Shown: positions 45,720 through 53,452 of the stretch, in pieces
How the letters are laid out: each line of letters begins with the position of its first letter
Position numbering within the stretch: the stretch's first letter is position 1
NCBI RefSeq assembly: GCF_010723575.1
Contig: NZ_BLKZ01000001.1
Location: forward strand, 5,332,001-5,396,000
From: Mycobacterium bourgelatii
Lineage (GTDB): Bacteria > Actinomycetota > Actinomycetes > Mycobacteriales > Mycobacteriaceae
Direction: 5' to 3'
DNA length: 64,000 bases
Position numbers and translations under genes: made by a program
Notes under the pieces: generated by a model
What the model was told of the DNA's origin: nothing
Database searches by the model: none
The model's input: the letters and a program-made list of their open reading frames with translations, nothing else

Positions 45720-47228
45720 TCAGCGCTGTCGGGCCACGAAATTGCCGTGAAATCCCTGGGGGATGTGGTGGGCGAGTTGGGCAGTGGCAATGGGTCCGCC
45801 CGCAACGTCTTTGGCGTCCAGAATGACCAGTCGGGACAGGTGCTCCTTGGCCTGGTATTCGACCGACAACAGCCAGCCGTCGTCCTCGGTGGTCGCGTCT
45901 GGCCGGGGGACGAAAACCGGTTCGCAAAAACTGTTGCCGTCGCCCGGCGCCTCGTAGGTGGTCTCGGTGTTGTCACTCAGGTCCAGTTTGGTGATCGAGT
46001 CGTACACCGATGACAGCCGCCGCCGACTGGTGAGGTAGGCGTAGCGGTAATTACGCCCCTCGCGGTCGGGGTGGTGTCGGGGAAACTCAGAGACGGTGTC
46101 GCTCAACGGCTCTCGGATGACTCGATTCGATTTGGTGACGCGGAAGCGGGTGAATTCCCCGGGCGATTCACGAAGTGGGGTGGTCTGGAACCGCGCGATG
46201 CTCTTGAGCAGCTGTGGGTTTTCGTACGTGATGACGTCGACGACGACGTCGTCACCGTCGTCGTAAGCGTTACTGAGGTGGAATTGCAGTATCGCCGGGG
46301 AGTCGACGAAACGAACGTCGCCGCCGTCGCGTGGCACGAGGACGAAGAGACTGCCGCGCTCGGGGCGGTAGTGCAGTGTGTCACCGACTGGCTTGCGGCC
46401 CAGAGCGACTTGCAGCAAGTTGGTCATGATCGGCGACAGCACAAAGACCAGATAGCGCTCCGTGATCGCGAAATCGTGCAGCATCGCCAGGTACGGCAAC
46501 CGGACCGAACGCAGGTACTCAAGGGCGCCTTGCGGATCGGCGCGGTAGATGCGCAGGTGCGGTCGCGGGATGAATTCGGCACCGAAGTTGTACAGATCGC
46601 CGGTCCGGGGACAGACGCAGGGATGCGCGGAGAACGTTGCCCCCTTGCGCAACTCACCGCCAAAGTGACGTACGCCGATGGTGTCCAGCGTGTCGGGATC
46701 GACCTCGTAGGGCGCTCCGCCTTCCCATAACGCATACAGCCGGCCAGCATGCTCAACGACATTGGTATTGGCCAAGTTTGGCGGTGTCTTGGCGATGTTG
46801 GCCCGCCAGCCGCCGGGCGCCGCGGTGCCCAAATGCGTGGTTCCGGTCTTGCCCTGGTAGTGGCGCGTGCGCACGTACCGGTTGCGGTAGTGCAAACCGC
46901 CGTCGCGGATGGTGAAGGCGGACAGCATGCCGTCACCGTCGAACAGATGATGCAAGGGACGGCCGGTGTGGTCCTCCCAGCGTCCGGGACCGTTGCGGTA
47001 CAGCGTCCCGGACAGCTCGGGGGGAATGGTCCCCTCGATCTCTTCCACCCGGTAGTCGTGCTCGGTGTGTTGCGGTTCGCTGACGCCGAGGCTGAGCAGG
47101 TCCGCACTGGACAGCGCCGCAAGCCGGTCGGTGGCCTGAACTCGTTCGTCGTGGGACAACGACGCCAAGTACCGCTGCAATCCCGGCAATCTCGACAGGT
47201 CAAGCACGGCTGCCGTCTGGTTCGTCAC
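45720..47228 (-). CDS. Carotenoid cleavage oxygenase family dioxygenase (Rv0913c-like)
   Basis: A 502-residue Fe(II) dioxygenase that cleaves carotenoid or related conjugated double bonds. Four iron-binding histidines are visible in SAHPCVCPRTGDLYNFG, LHDFAITERYLVFVLSP, QFHLSNAYDDGDDVVVD and the C-terminal GFHGNFVARQR; the family EGTIPPELSGTLYRNGPGR entry motif is near residue 50. The GTG at 47228 follows AAGGAG with 6-nt spacing. A TetR gene lies divergently 102 bp away with a perfect operator between them, so substrate-induced control is likely. It is convergent with the LLM gene (11-bp gap). Confidence 0.94.
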   Translation of the reverse strand: MTNQTAAVLDLSRLPGLQRYLASLSHDERVQATDRLAALSSADLLSLGVSEPQHTEHDYRVEEIEGTIPPELSGTLYRNGPGRWEDHTGRPLHHLFDGDGMLSAFTIRDGGLHYRNRYVRTRHYQGKTGTTHLGTAAPGGWRANIAKTPPNLANTNVVEHAGRLYALWEGGAPYEVDPDTLDTIGVRHFGGELRKGATFSAHPCVCPRTGDLYNFGAEFIPRPHLRIYRADPQGALEYLRSVRLPYLAMLHDFAITERYLVFVLSPIMTNLLQVALGRKPVGDTLHYRPERGSLFVLVPRDGGDVRFVDSPAILQFHLSNAYDDGDDVVVDVITYENPQLLKSIARFQTTPLRESPGEFTRFRVTKSNRVIREPLSDTVSEFPRHHPDREGRNYRYAYLTSRRRLSSVYDSITKLDLSDNTETTYEAPGDGNSFCEPVFVPRPDATTEDDGWLLSVEYQAKEHLSRLVILDAKDVAGGPIATAQLAHHIPQGFHGNFVARQR

Positions 47229-47250
47229 CGCGCGCTCCTTAGGCTTCGGG

Positions 47251-47282
47251 AACTGAGACTCTGGCTCAAGTTAGTCTCAGTT
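47251..47282. promoter_or_regulatory. Perfect 10-bp inverted-repeat operator between dioxygenase and TetR genes
   Basis: AACTGAGACT (47251-47260) and AGTCTCAGTT (47273-47282) are exact inverse copies separated by 12 bp, a normal TetR-operator shape. It sits midway between the divergent starts. Confidence 0.75.
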
Positions 47283-47330
47283 GATGACGGGGTCAACAGG
47301 CCGCACCGCTGGGCGGTAGAAATACCGATA

Positions 47331-47891
47331 ATGGGCTCCACTCGTTCGTCCGAAGCGCTGCTAGAGGCGACTTTGCAGCTGATTGCGCAGAGCGGCATCG
47401 ATGCACTGACCCTGAGTCAGGTGGCCAGGCACGCCGGCGTCTCGCGCGCGACGGCCTATCGCGAATTCGGCGACAAAGACGGGTTGATCTCCGCGGTAGC
47501 GCAACACGAGGTGCAGCACATGGCCCACGAGGTGATGGCCAGCGTGGACATGCACGGCGATCCGGTGCGCGTGGTGCCCGCGACCGTCCTCGCCGCGCTG
47601 CGCTACCTGCGGCATAGCGCCGCTTTCACCTACGTGCGTGACCACGAACCGCACTGGCTGCTGCGGGCCGTGCTGCAGATCGGTGAGACGCGGATGACAG
47701 TCGTTCAAAGCATGGCCGCGACCGTGGCACCTGCCATTGCCGCCACGAAGTATCCACGTCCGCTGTTGCCGCCCATGCAGGCAGCCGAGATCATCGTCCG
47801 AACAGTGCTCTCGCACGCCCTTATCGAACGCAGCACGCTGACCGACGAAGAAGTCGCGGACGCGGTGACCCGCGCGATCACCATTGATTGA
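47331..47891 (+). CDS. TetR family regulator, probable repressor of the dioxygenase gene
   Basis: 186 residues: helix-turn-helix LTLSQVARHAGVSRATAYRE (about 27-46) followed by FGDKDGLISAVAQHE, with a C-terminal ligand domain. The ATG at 47331 (MGSTRSSEALLEATLQ) begins at the first TetR helix; the frame is open far upstream but runs antisense through the dioxygenase gene. Divergent layout plus the operator at 47251-47282 suggests it controls itself and the carotenoid oxygenase. Confidence 0.9.
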   Translation: MGSTRSSEALLEATLQLIAQSGIDALTLSQVARHAGVSRATAYREFGDKDGLISAVAQHEVQHMAHEVMASVDMHGDPVRVVPATVLAALRYLRHSAAFTYVRDHEPHWLLRAVLQIGETRMTVVQSMAATVAPAIAATKYPRPLLPPMQAAEIIVRTVLSHALIERSTLTDEEVADAVTRAITID

Positions 47892-47918
47892 TCCGTTCCC
47901 GACACGTCACGGTAGGCT
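47888..47918 (+). promoter_or_regulatory. Possible tRNA-Arg promoter
   Basis: TTGATC (47888-47893), 19-nt spacer, TAGGCT (47913-47918), about 68 nt before the tRNA. The spacer is longer than ideal. Confidence 0.35.
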
Positions 47919-47986
47919 GAGTCGGCGCGCCGCGGCGCACACGATCCGTACCGGAACTCGGGTTTTCGTCACGAATCGCCCCGTCC

Positions 47987-48062
47987 GCCCTCGTAGCTCA
48001 GGGGATAGAGCACGGCTCTCCTAAAGCCGGTGTCGCAGGTTCGAATCCTGCCGGGGGCACCA
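47987..48062 (+). tRNA. tRNA-Arg (anticodon CCT)
   Basis: A 76-nt cloverleaf. The acceptor stem GCCCTCG/CGGGGGC pairs with one G-U; D-arm GCTC/GAGC; anticodon stem CGGCT/AGCCG with loop CTCCTAA; T-arm with GTTCGAATC. The 3' CCA is encoded (48060-48062). Phage-type genes begin directly beyond it, and tRNA 3' ends are standard integrase targets. Confidence 0.97.
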
Positions 48063-48092
48063 GTTCAGTGCATGTTTTACCCGTATACGGGC
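48063..48092. other. Possible attachment-side sequence with perfect 12-bp palindrome
   Basis: CCCGTATACGGG (48080-48091) lies 18 nt after the tRNA CCA, followed by a second CGGGCAA. On the minus strand the same stretch can encode HVARKLPVYG before a stop, reminiscent of an integrase C-terminus left at an attachment site. This is speculative. Confidence 0.3.
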
Positions 48093-48161
48093 AATTTTCG
48101 GGCAACGTGAGCGCCTTCGGAAAACCTTGTCCGGACGGCGCGGCGGCTTGGGAGCCGGGGA

Positions 48162-49244
48162 TCAGACGCCTCCCTTAGTGCGGTTGTCGTCCTTGCACAG
48201 CATCCGGCAGTTGGCTGCAATGGTTCTACCGCCAGCGTGCCACGGCGTGATGTGGTCAGCCTCCATCTCGGCTAGCTCGAAGTACTCCCCGCAGACGGGG
48301 CACACCCCCTGCTGGCGTTCATATGCTTCGCGCTTCTGATTGTCTGTGAAGGCGCGGATGCTTAGGTTTCGCTCGTCGCCGTTGAGGACGTAAACATAAA
48401 TTCCGCGCTTCTTCGTCACGTCATCGTCTGCCATTAGGCTGGCAATCCGCGCTTCAAGTACAACTGGATCGAGTTCGGTGTCTTTGAACTCGTTGTAGAG
48501 CCTGCCCCAATCAACCGACTTCATCTCCCGGCGTAGCGTAGGAAAAGTCGCCTTCACCCACGCGATCACCTGCTGGAAATAGAGCCATAGCTCGTTGGCA
48601 TTGGGCTTGTGCTGTTGCACCGCCATATAGCCCTCGATGTCACCATTGTTGATCCACTTAATAACGGTTTCGAGGTAGTCCTGCCGGATGGGCGTCCCAC
48701 TCATATAGTCGCTAGCGAGGAGGTAAGCCGGGCACCCGGTCTTGGAGAAATACTTCTTCGCATCAGATACCCAAGGACCTGCGTAAACCGCATTGCGCAG
48801 CTCTTGGTCAGTGAGGACCGCTCCGGCAATGTTGATGGTTTTAAACCATGCCAGCTTCTCGCTATCCGTACCGGTGCAGAAATACACCATGAGCTTGTAA
48901 TCGAGTACCTGTTCCTGCTCATCGCTCTGAAGGTTATGAAAGTAGCGGCCTTCGAAAGAGAAGTCACCCCCTACAAACTGGCAGATCGAGATGATGCGCT
49001 GCTGGCCGTCGATCACCTCGTAGGTGCCGTCCTCACGCACCGCCCAGTACAGGACGTTGAGCGGGAAATCATGCCGCAGCGTATTGATGACCGCATCTCG
49101 CTGCTTGTCTTTGTAGACGAACTCCCGCTGAAAGGGAGGCCGCACGTCCAGGTCGCCGCCGTAGGCTCGCACGCCAAGTTCCTCGTTGTCCTCATAGCCT
49201 TTGGTGAGCTCTCGGACAGTAATCTCTTTGAGTTCGATGTCCAC
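48162..49244 (-). CDS. DUF262-HNH endonuclease, probable restriction or defence nuclease
   Basis: 360 residues. The N-terminal DUF262 (GmrS/ParB-like) domain has VRPPFQREFVYKDKQRDAVI and the nucleotide-handling motif DGQQR (about residues 79-83). A middle helical region is followed by a C-terminal HNH nuclease (about 315-358): CPVCG, EADHITPWHAGG and CRMLCKDDN, with paired cysteines for zinc. DUF262-HNH proteins occur in type IV restriction (GmrSD-like) and phosphorothioate-dependent defence (SspE-like). Here the gene starts 5 bp after the methylase stop, so it probably forms a restriction-modification pair. The codon mix is AT-richer than the chromosome, suggesting recent acquisition. Confidence 0.87.
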   Translation of the reverse strand: MDIELKEITVRELTKGYEDNEELGVRAYGGDLDVRPPFQREFVYKDKQRDAVINTLRHDFPLNVLYWAVREDGTYEVIDGQQRIISICQFVGGDFSFEGRYFHNLQSDEQEQVLDYKLMVYFCTGTDSEKLAWFKTINIAGAVLTDQELRNAVYAGPWVSDAKKYFSKTGCPAYLLASDYMSGTPIRQDYLETVIKWINNGDIEGYMAVQQHKPNANELWLYFQQVIAWVKATFPTLRREMKSVDWGRLYNEFKDTELDPVVLEARIASLMADDDVTKKRGIYVYVLNGDERNLSIRAFTDNQKREAYERQQGVCPVCGEYFELAEMEADHITPWHAGGRTIAANCRMLCKDDNRTKGGV

Positions 49245-49249
49245 GCTGC

Positions 49250-50278
49250 TCAGCCGCGCTTCCGCCGGATCACGATTCGGTCATACAGTCTTCGGTAGGT
49301 GCCGCCCGGCTCGGGCAAATAGAACCGCGGGCCACCTTGTTGGTAGCTGCCTGGTTGTCCGATCTGCGACATGGGTCGAGCCAGCGTCTTGCTAGACCCG
49401 ATGATTTCGAATTGATCAGGGTTGTACTTGTAGAAAAAGGTTATTGGCACGCCCATCTCACCTTCATAGTCATTGGGAATGTCCTGTATCCTGCCAACTT
49501 CGATAGCGTCATAATTCGCGTATCGGGGGTACTCATCGGGGCTATAGGTCTTGTATAGGATCAGGTCTTCGTGCCGTTTCGAAATATCGAGGTTGGTGAA
49601 CCAGCATCCGGTGCCGATGCTTCGCCATTTCTGCCCGGTTTCGTCAATCCAAAACCGTGTGTCCCGCGGTTCATAGTAATCCGGTACTCGGAATTTCATA
49701 TCGCCGGAGTAATAACCCAACCAAATCTTGTTGTTTTTTAGTAGCTCGAACGTCTCCATATATGCCACAGCGTTCTGATTGCCGATGATCAAAAACTTTT
49801 TGTTATGCTTCATCATCTGGTCTACGTATTCTCGGAACAACGAGAATGGCGGATTCGTCACAACGATGTCAGCCTGTTTCAGTAACTCGACGCACTCGGA
49901 GCTTCGAAAATCGCCGTCCTCTTTCAAGGCGTGAACGCCGATCTCGTTAGGGTCTGGAACGCTGTTACCGTTCCGGTCGCCGGTATATTCCAGGTAAATC
50001 GCTTGCTCTGAGTCGTTACGGCTGAACAGGTCCATGTTCTGGTTCTTGTAGCAAGTAGTGATGAGCTTCTTTAGGCCGAGACGTTCGAAGTTGTACGAGA
50101 AGTAGTGAAAGAAATTGGACACGCGGGGGTCGTCACAGTTGCAATACACGACTTTGTCGCGGAAGTGATGCCGATAGTGCCTGAGTTCCCGTTCAATGTC
50201 GGATAATTGCGTGTAGAACTCGTCTTCACGCAAGTGCTGGGCACGCCCCAGGGCTTGGTTTCTCACTGGACCGGACAT
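49250..50278 (-). CDS. EcoRI-family adenine-specific DNA methyltransferase
   Basis: 342 residues of the EcoRI-methylase family. DEFYTQLSDIERELRHYRHH near the start, VVYCNCDDPRVSNFFHYFSY, the catalytic NPPF (about 142-145) in ADIVVTNPPFSLFREYVDQM, and FLIIGNQNAVAYMETFELL are all family landmarks. N6-adenine methylation of a short DNA site is expected. The ATG at 50278 gives MSGPVRNQALG. Base composition is markedly AT-richer than the terminase next to it. It lies where a portal gene would normally follow the terminase. Together with the DUF262-HNH gene it forms a compact two-gene cassette. Confidence 0.9.
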   Translation of the reverse strand: MSGPVRNQALGRAQHLREDEFYTQLSDIERELRHYRHHFRDKVVYCNCDDPRVSNFFHYFSYNFERLGLKKLITTCYKNQNMDLFSRNDSEQAIYLEYTGDRNGNSVPDPNEIGVHALKEDGDFRSSECVELLKQADIVVTNPPFSLFREYVDQMMKHNKKFLIIGNQNAVAYMETFELLKNNKIWLGYYSGDMKFRVPDYYEPRDTRFWIDETGQKWRSIGTGCWFTNLDISKRHEDLILYKTYSPDEYPRYANYDAIEVGRIQDIPNDYEGEMGVPITFFYKYNPDQFEIIGSSKTLARPMSQIGQPGSYQQGGPRFYLPEPGGTYRRLYDRIVIRRKRG

Positions 50279-50419
50279 GGGCCAAGCGTAGAGGGTGTGG
50301 CCGACTAGCCCGAGGAGCGCCGCGCGGGTTCTCAGACCGCCGAAGTGGGGGTACTGAAGTCGCCGCTGTTGCTGGCGGTGACATGCTGTTTGTCTGCTTG
50401 CGGTACGTAAGACGCCCGA

Positions 50420-51943
50420 CTATCCGCTGATCCGGCGGGTCATCCACGCCGGTGGTAGTGACGTGACGGTGCCAGCACGAGCGCGGCGCTCGATGTCGAG
50501 CGGCGAGACGATGTGCCACTGCTGCCCGATCGAGTGCGCGAGCACGTCGTGAGCGACCACCAGCGCGGCGAGCGCGTCGGGCTGGTGCTGATGCTGCTGC
50601 CAGCTCACCGCGGCCTGCTCAAGGGCGGGCAGATGACCGGCGATCCGCACCGTGCCCGTCTCAAGGGCTTGCAGCAGCGCCGAGCTGCGGGCGATCGCGT
50701 CGCCGCCGCCGCGCCCGCTGCCCTTCGGGGGCCACGCGGTCACCTTGATCGGGCGGTCGAGCTTGTAGCGGCGCAGCGCATCGCCGACGACCCGCTGATA
50801 CGTCTCGCGGGCGGCGAAACTCTCGACAGCGATCTCAGACGCCCCGACGTCGACCGCCAGCTCGACCGCCGCCCGCGCCCACTGGTCGCTCGTCATCGGC
50901 GCACTGACGTCGGCGATCACCGCCACCACGCCGTCGCGGGTCAGCGACGCTGCCACGATGCCGCAGGCGTCACCGCTGCCGCTGTCGCTCGGGTCGACGC
51001 CCACGACGGTCATGCTCGGCGCACTCGGCGCTGCCGGTAGCCGCCAGTTGTCGAGCCACTCACGTTTGATCAGCCCGCCTTCGGGCGCTGACGGCACACC
51101 CTCGTAGAGCGCGAACCACGCCCGCTCACCCGAGGTGCGGCGAGCAGCGGCGTAGTGCTCAGCGGTGAAGCCCAGCGCCGAGGTCATCGCGACGCCAGGT
51201 GCGCGGCCCAGCGCATCAGGTATCCCTGACTCGGCGACTGCCGGAATGTTGGTGTGCGTCCAGACATCCGGCTCGCTGTCGAGCAGTTCACCGGCGAGGT
51301 CGCGTTCGTGCCAGCGGGTCATCACCAGCAGCACCGACGCGCCGGGATGCAGTCGGGTCGCCAGCGTCGAGCGGTACTCGTTGACCACCCGGCGACGGTG
51401 CGCGGCGCTGTCGGCCTCGGCGGCGTCCTTCACCGGGTCGTCAATGATCATCAGTCCGCTGGCACCGAAGCCGGTCGCCCCGCTGTTGATGCCGGTCGCC
51501 AGCAGCCCGCCCGCGTGCCCGTCCACCCGCCAGCGGCCCACCGCCGTCTTGTCGGGTGAGAGCCGGATGCCGAGGAAATCGGCGTGCTCGTTGATGATCC
51601 GACGCGCCTCGCGACTGTGTTCCTGCGCCAGCTCGTCGCTGTAGCTGACGACCATGATCTGCATGTCGGGGTCGCGCATCAGCGCCCACACGATCGTCCA
51701 GATCGCCAGCAGCCGCGACTTGCCGGTGCGCGGCGGCGTCGTCACGATGTCGCGCTGATCCGGCTCGGCGACCGAGCGCACCGCAAGATCGCTCAGCAGC
51801 CGGATCGTCGGCGTCACAACGAACTTCGGATCGAGCCGACGCGCCAGCTCGGCGGGCGAGGCCGGTCGGCGCTGCGCCCGCACCGCCCGCAGCGAGCGGA
51901 CGGCGGTCAACACGGCGATGGGGCCGGCAATCAGATCGGTCAT
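50420..51943 (-). CDS. Phage terminase large subunit
   Basis: 507 residues of the DNA-packaging motor. ATPase: Walker A-like TTPPRTGKSRLL (about 68-79), VVSYSDELAQEHSREARRI and the Walker B stretch GLMIIDDPVKDA. Nuclease (RNase H-like): VVGVDPSDSGSGDACGIVAA, IAVESFAARETY and DALAALVVAHDVL provide the acidic residues. The ATG at 51943 lies 5 bp after the small zinc-ribbon gene's stop. Length and all motifs look intact, so it may still be functional even though the element is broken. Confidence 0.93.
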   Translation of the reverse strand: MTDLIAGPIAVLTAVRSLRAVRAQRRPASPAELARRLDPKFVVTPTIRLLSDLAVRSVAEPDQRDIVTTPPRTGKSRLLAIWTIVWALMRDPDMQIMVVSYSDELAQEHSREARRIINEHADFLGIRLSPDKTAVGRWRVDGHAGGLLATGINSGATGFGASGLMIIDDPVKDAAEADSAAHRRRVVNEYRSTLATRLHPGASVLLVMTRWHERDLAGELLDSEPDVWTHTNIPAVAESGIPDALGRAPGVAMTSALGFTAEHYAAARRTSGERAWFALYEGVPSAPEGGLIKREWLDNWRLPAAPSAPSMTVVGVDPSDSGSGDACGIVAASLTRDGVVAVIADVSAPMTSDQWARAAVELAVDVGASEIAVESFAARETYQRVVGDALRRYKLDRPIKVTAWPPKGSGRGGGDAIARSSALLQALETGTVRIAGHLPALEQAAVSWQQHQHQPDALAALVVAHDVLAHSIGQQWHIVSPLDIERRARAGTVTSLPPAWMTRRISG

Positions 51944-51948
51944 GGCGG

Positions 51949-52197
51949 TTACGCGGCCTTTCGATGCTTGGGGTCGAATCCGGCGCTTTGGGCGTCCCAC
52001 AGGTCGGCCCGCCGCCACTGGTGCCCGCAGCCGTCGCACCGATACCGGCACACGACATACTTGCCGCCGCGCCAAGTGACCGACGTTGGCTCGGTCAGCG
52101 AGGCCACGCGATCCCGGCTGTCGGCGTAGTGCCCGAGCGGATTGCAGCGCGGGCAGTAGTCGGGCAGGAACTCGACGCTGCGGTGCTCGGTCGTCAT
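51949..52197 (-). CDS. Small zinc-ribbon phage protein
   Basis: 82 residues with two CxxC pairs (YCPRCNPLGHY and YRCDGCGHQW), a likely four-cysteine zinc ribbon, ending in HRKAA. It sits directly before the terminase gene, where small terminase subunits or HNH proteins often lie, but it shows neither fold clearly. Confidence 0.7.
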   Translation of the reverse strand: MTTEHRSVEFLPDYCPRCNPLGHYADSRDRVASLTEPTSVTWRGGKYVVCRYRCDGCGHQWRRADLWDAQSAGFDPKHRKAA

Positions 52198-52232
52198 GGC
52201 TGGCTCGTCTCTCTCGGTGTCGCTGCCCGGCG

Positions 52233-52787
52233 TCAGGCCGCGGGCGTGCGCTTTCGGCGCTCGACGGGCGGCACGCCGCGCAGCCCGGCCCGCAGGTTGG
52301 CGAGTTGCACGCTGCCCGGCCCGCCGCCGTCGGTGATGCCCAGCGCGGCCAGCACGTCGGCGTCGGTCGCCTCGCCGTCGCGGTGCAGTTTCTGCGCCAC
52401 GCGCACAACACCGGGCCAGCAGCGCGTCAGCAGGCCGGTCAGCCGCTGATCGACTGCCGATGCGCCACCGCTGGCGAGCAGTGCGCGGTCGTCGTGCTGG
52501 GCTGCTGTGGCGAGCACGCGGTACACCTCGCGCTGCGTCGGTCGCTTCCCGGCACGCCACCGCGCCTGCGCCCACGGCCCGGCGTAGACGGTCGATGCCC
52601 AACTGCCGTCGGGCACGTCGTCGTGGACGGTCTTGCCGCTCACGCCCCATACCCGGCTGTTCGTAACGGCAGCGGTGAGAATGCGACCGCCGAGCAGCGT
52701 CGCGGCCACGGCGTGCCCGGCTTCGTGGATGCACGTCTCAAGGTGCTGCCGCTCGCGTGCGGTCAGGTCGGTCAGGCGCAGCGTCAT
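52233..52787 (-). CDS. HEAGH-motif putative zinc metallopeptidase-like phage protein
   Basis: 184 residues. HEAGHAVAATLLGG at residues 21-34 is the HExxH-type zinc motif seen in M41/FtsH-like peptidases and in small phage or mobile-element proteins. The following text (SWASTVYAGPWAQARW) matches the 'aggpaAe' helix found after such motifs. Its ATG overlaps the upstream gene's stop by 4 bp. Proteolysis of a capsid or regulator is conceivable; no experimental precedent is claimed. Confidence 0.7.
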   Translation of the reverse strand: MTLRLTDLTARERQHLETCIHEAGHAVAATLLGGRILTAAVTNSRVWGVSGKTVHDDVPDGSWASTVYAGPWAQARWRAGKRPTQREVYRVLATAAQHDDRALLASGGASAVDQRLTGLLTRCWPGVVRVAQKLHRDGEATDADVLAALGITDGGGPGSVQLANLRAGLRGVPPVERRKRTPAA

Positions 52788-53119
52788 CGGTCGTTGTCCT
52801 CTCGTTTGTCCTCGGAGATCGACGCCGAGACGACGCGGCCCGCAGCCAGACCGTCGTCCCGACGCCGATCGTCGGCAGCAGCACTGACCCGAGAAACGTC
52901 GGCGCTGCCGCCCTGGTAGCTCGTCATGGTGTTGCGGCTTCTGGCGATCCGCTGCTGCCGGTTCCGCTCGTCGTAGGCGTCGGCCTTGGCCGCGGCCTCA
53001 TCGAGATAGCGGTCGATGCAGGCTCGGCAGCGCCAGCCGTGCTTGCTGCCCTTGTAGGTCAGGCAGGGACCGCCGCAGTCCCAGCAGACGGCGACGATCT
53101 CGGCGAGTGCGGCGGTCAT
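52784..53119 (-). CDS. Small zinc-ribbon phage protein
   Basis: 111 residues. CWDCGGPC and WRCRACIDRYLDEAA form a zinc ribbon in the first 45 residues; the rest is charged and probably disordered. Its start overlaps the stop of the structural fragment (ATGA), and its own stop overlaps the next gene's start, so the three are translationally coupled. Confidence 0.65.
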   Translation of the reverse strand: MTAALAEIVAVCWDCGGPCLTYKGSKHGWRCRACIDRYLDEAAAKADAYDERNRQQRIARSRNTMTSYQGGSADVSRVSAAADDRRRDDGLAAGRVVSASISEDKREDNDR

Positions 53120-53448
53120 GGCGTCACCGTCACCGCGCCGACGACGGCCTCGACGCCGACGACGAAGCTGCGCTCGGCGACCGCGGCGAACGTGTTGTGC
53201 CGCTCGTCAATCGCCTCACGCACCGTCGGCGCATCTCGCCAGCCGTAGGGCTGCGACGTCGCGACGATCGTGTCGGCGAGGCCGTCGACATAGCCGCCGC
53301 CGACGACGTAGGTGTGCCCGCCCGGTGAGCGCAGCGCCGCACCGTTGCGCGTGAACACCTCGACGTCTTGGGCGAGCCACTGCGCCCCGAGGTGAATGAA
53401 CCCGACGGTGTTGGTCTGTGCGAGCACGCCCTCCGCTTGCCTGCATAG
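53116..53448 (-). pseudogene. Truncated phage structural (capsid-like) protein, C-terminal fragment
   Basis: About 105 recognisable residues (VLAQTNTVGFIHLGAQWLAQ, HTYVVGGGYVDGL, AVAERSFVVGVEAVVGAVTV). The ending, an ERHNTFAAVAERSFVVG-type strand pattern, resembles the C-terminus of actinophage major structural proteins. The N-terminal part is missing because the frame runs straight into the end of the neighbouring SDR gene. A GTG at 53427 could start a short product, but a normal start is lost. This marks the deletion border of the element. Confidence 0.6.
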
Positions 53449-53452
53449 TCGC

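Larger units (their letters stand above)
48063..53452. mobile_element. Prophage or phage-satellite remnant next to tRNA-Arg
   Basis: 5.4 kb holding, on the minus strand, a structural-protein fragment, a small zinc-ribbon protein, an HEAGH-motif protein, a second zinc-ribbon protein, a terminase large subunit, and a methylase/DUF262-HNH pair. No integrase, portal, tail or lysis gene is present. I found no copy of the tRNA 3' end near the right border, where the structural gene is cut by a chromosomal SDR gene. The remnant is therefore deleted at its right side and probably immobile. The 4-bp ATGA overlaps between its genes show a compact phage-type operon. Confidence 0.8.
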
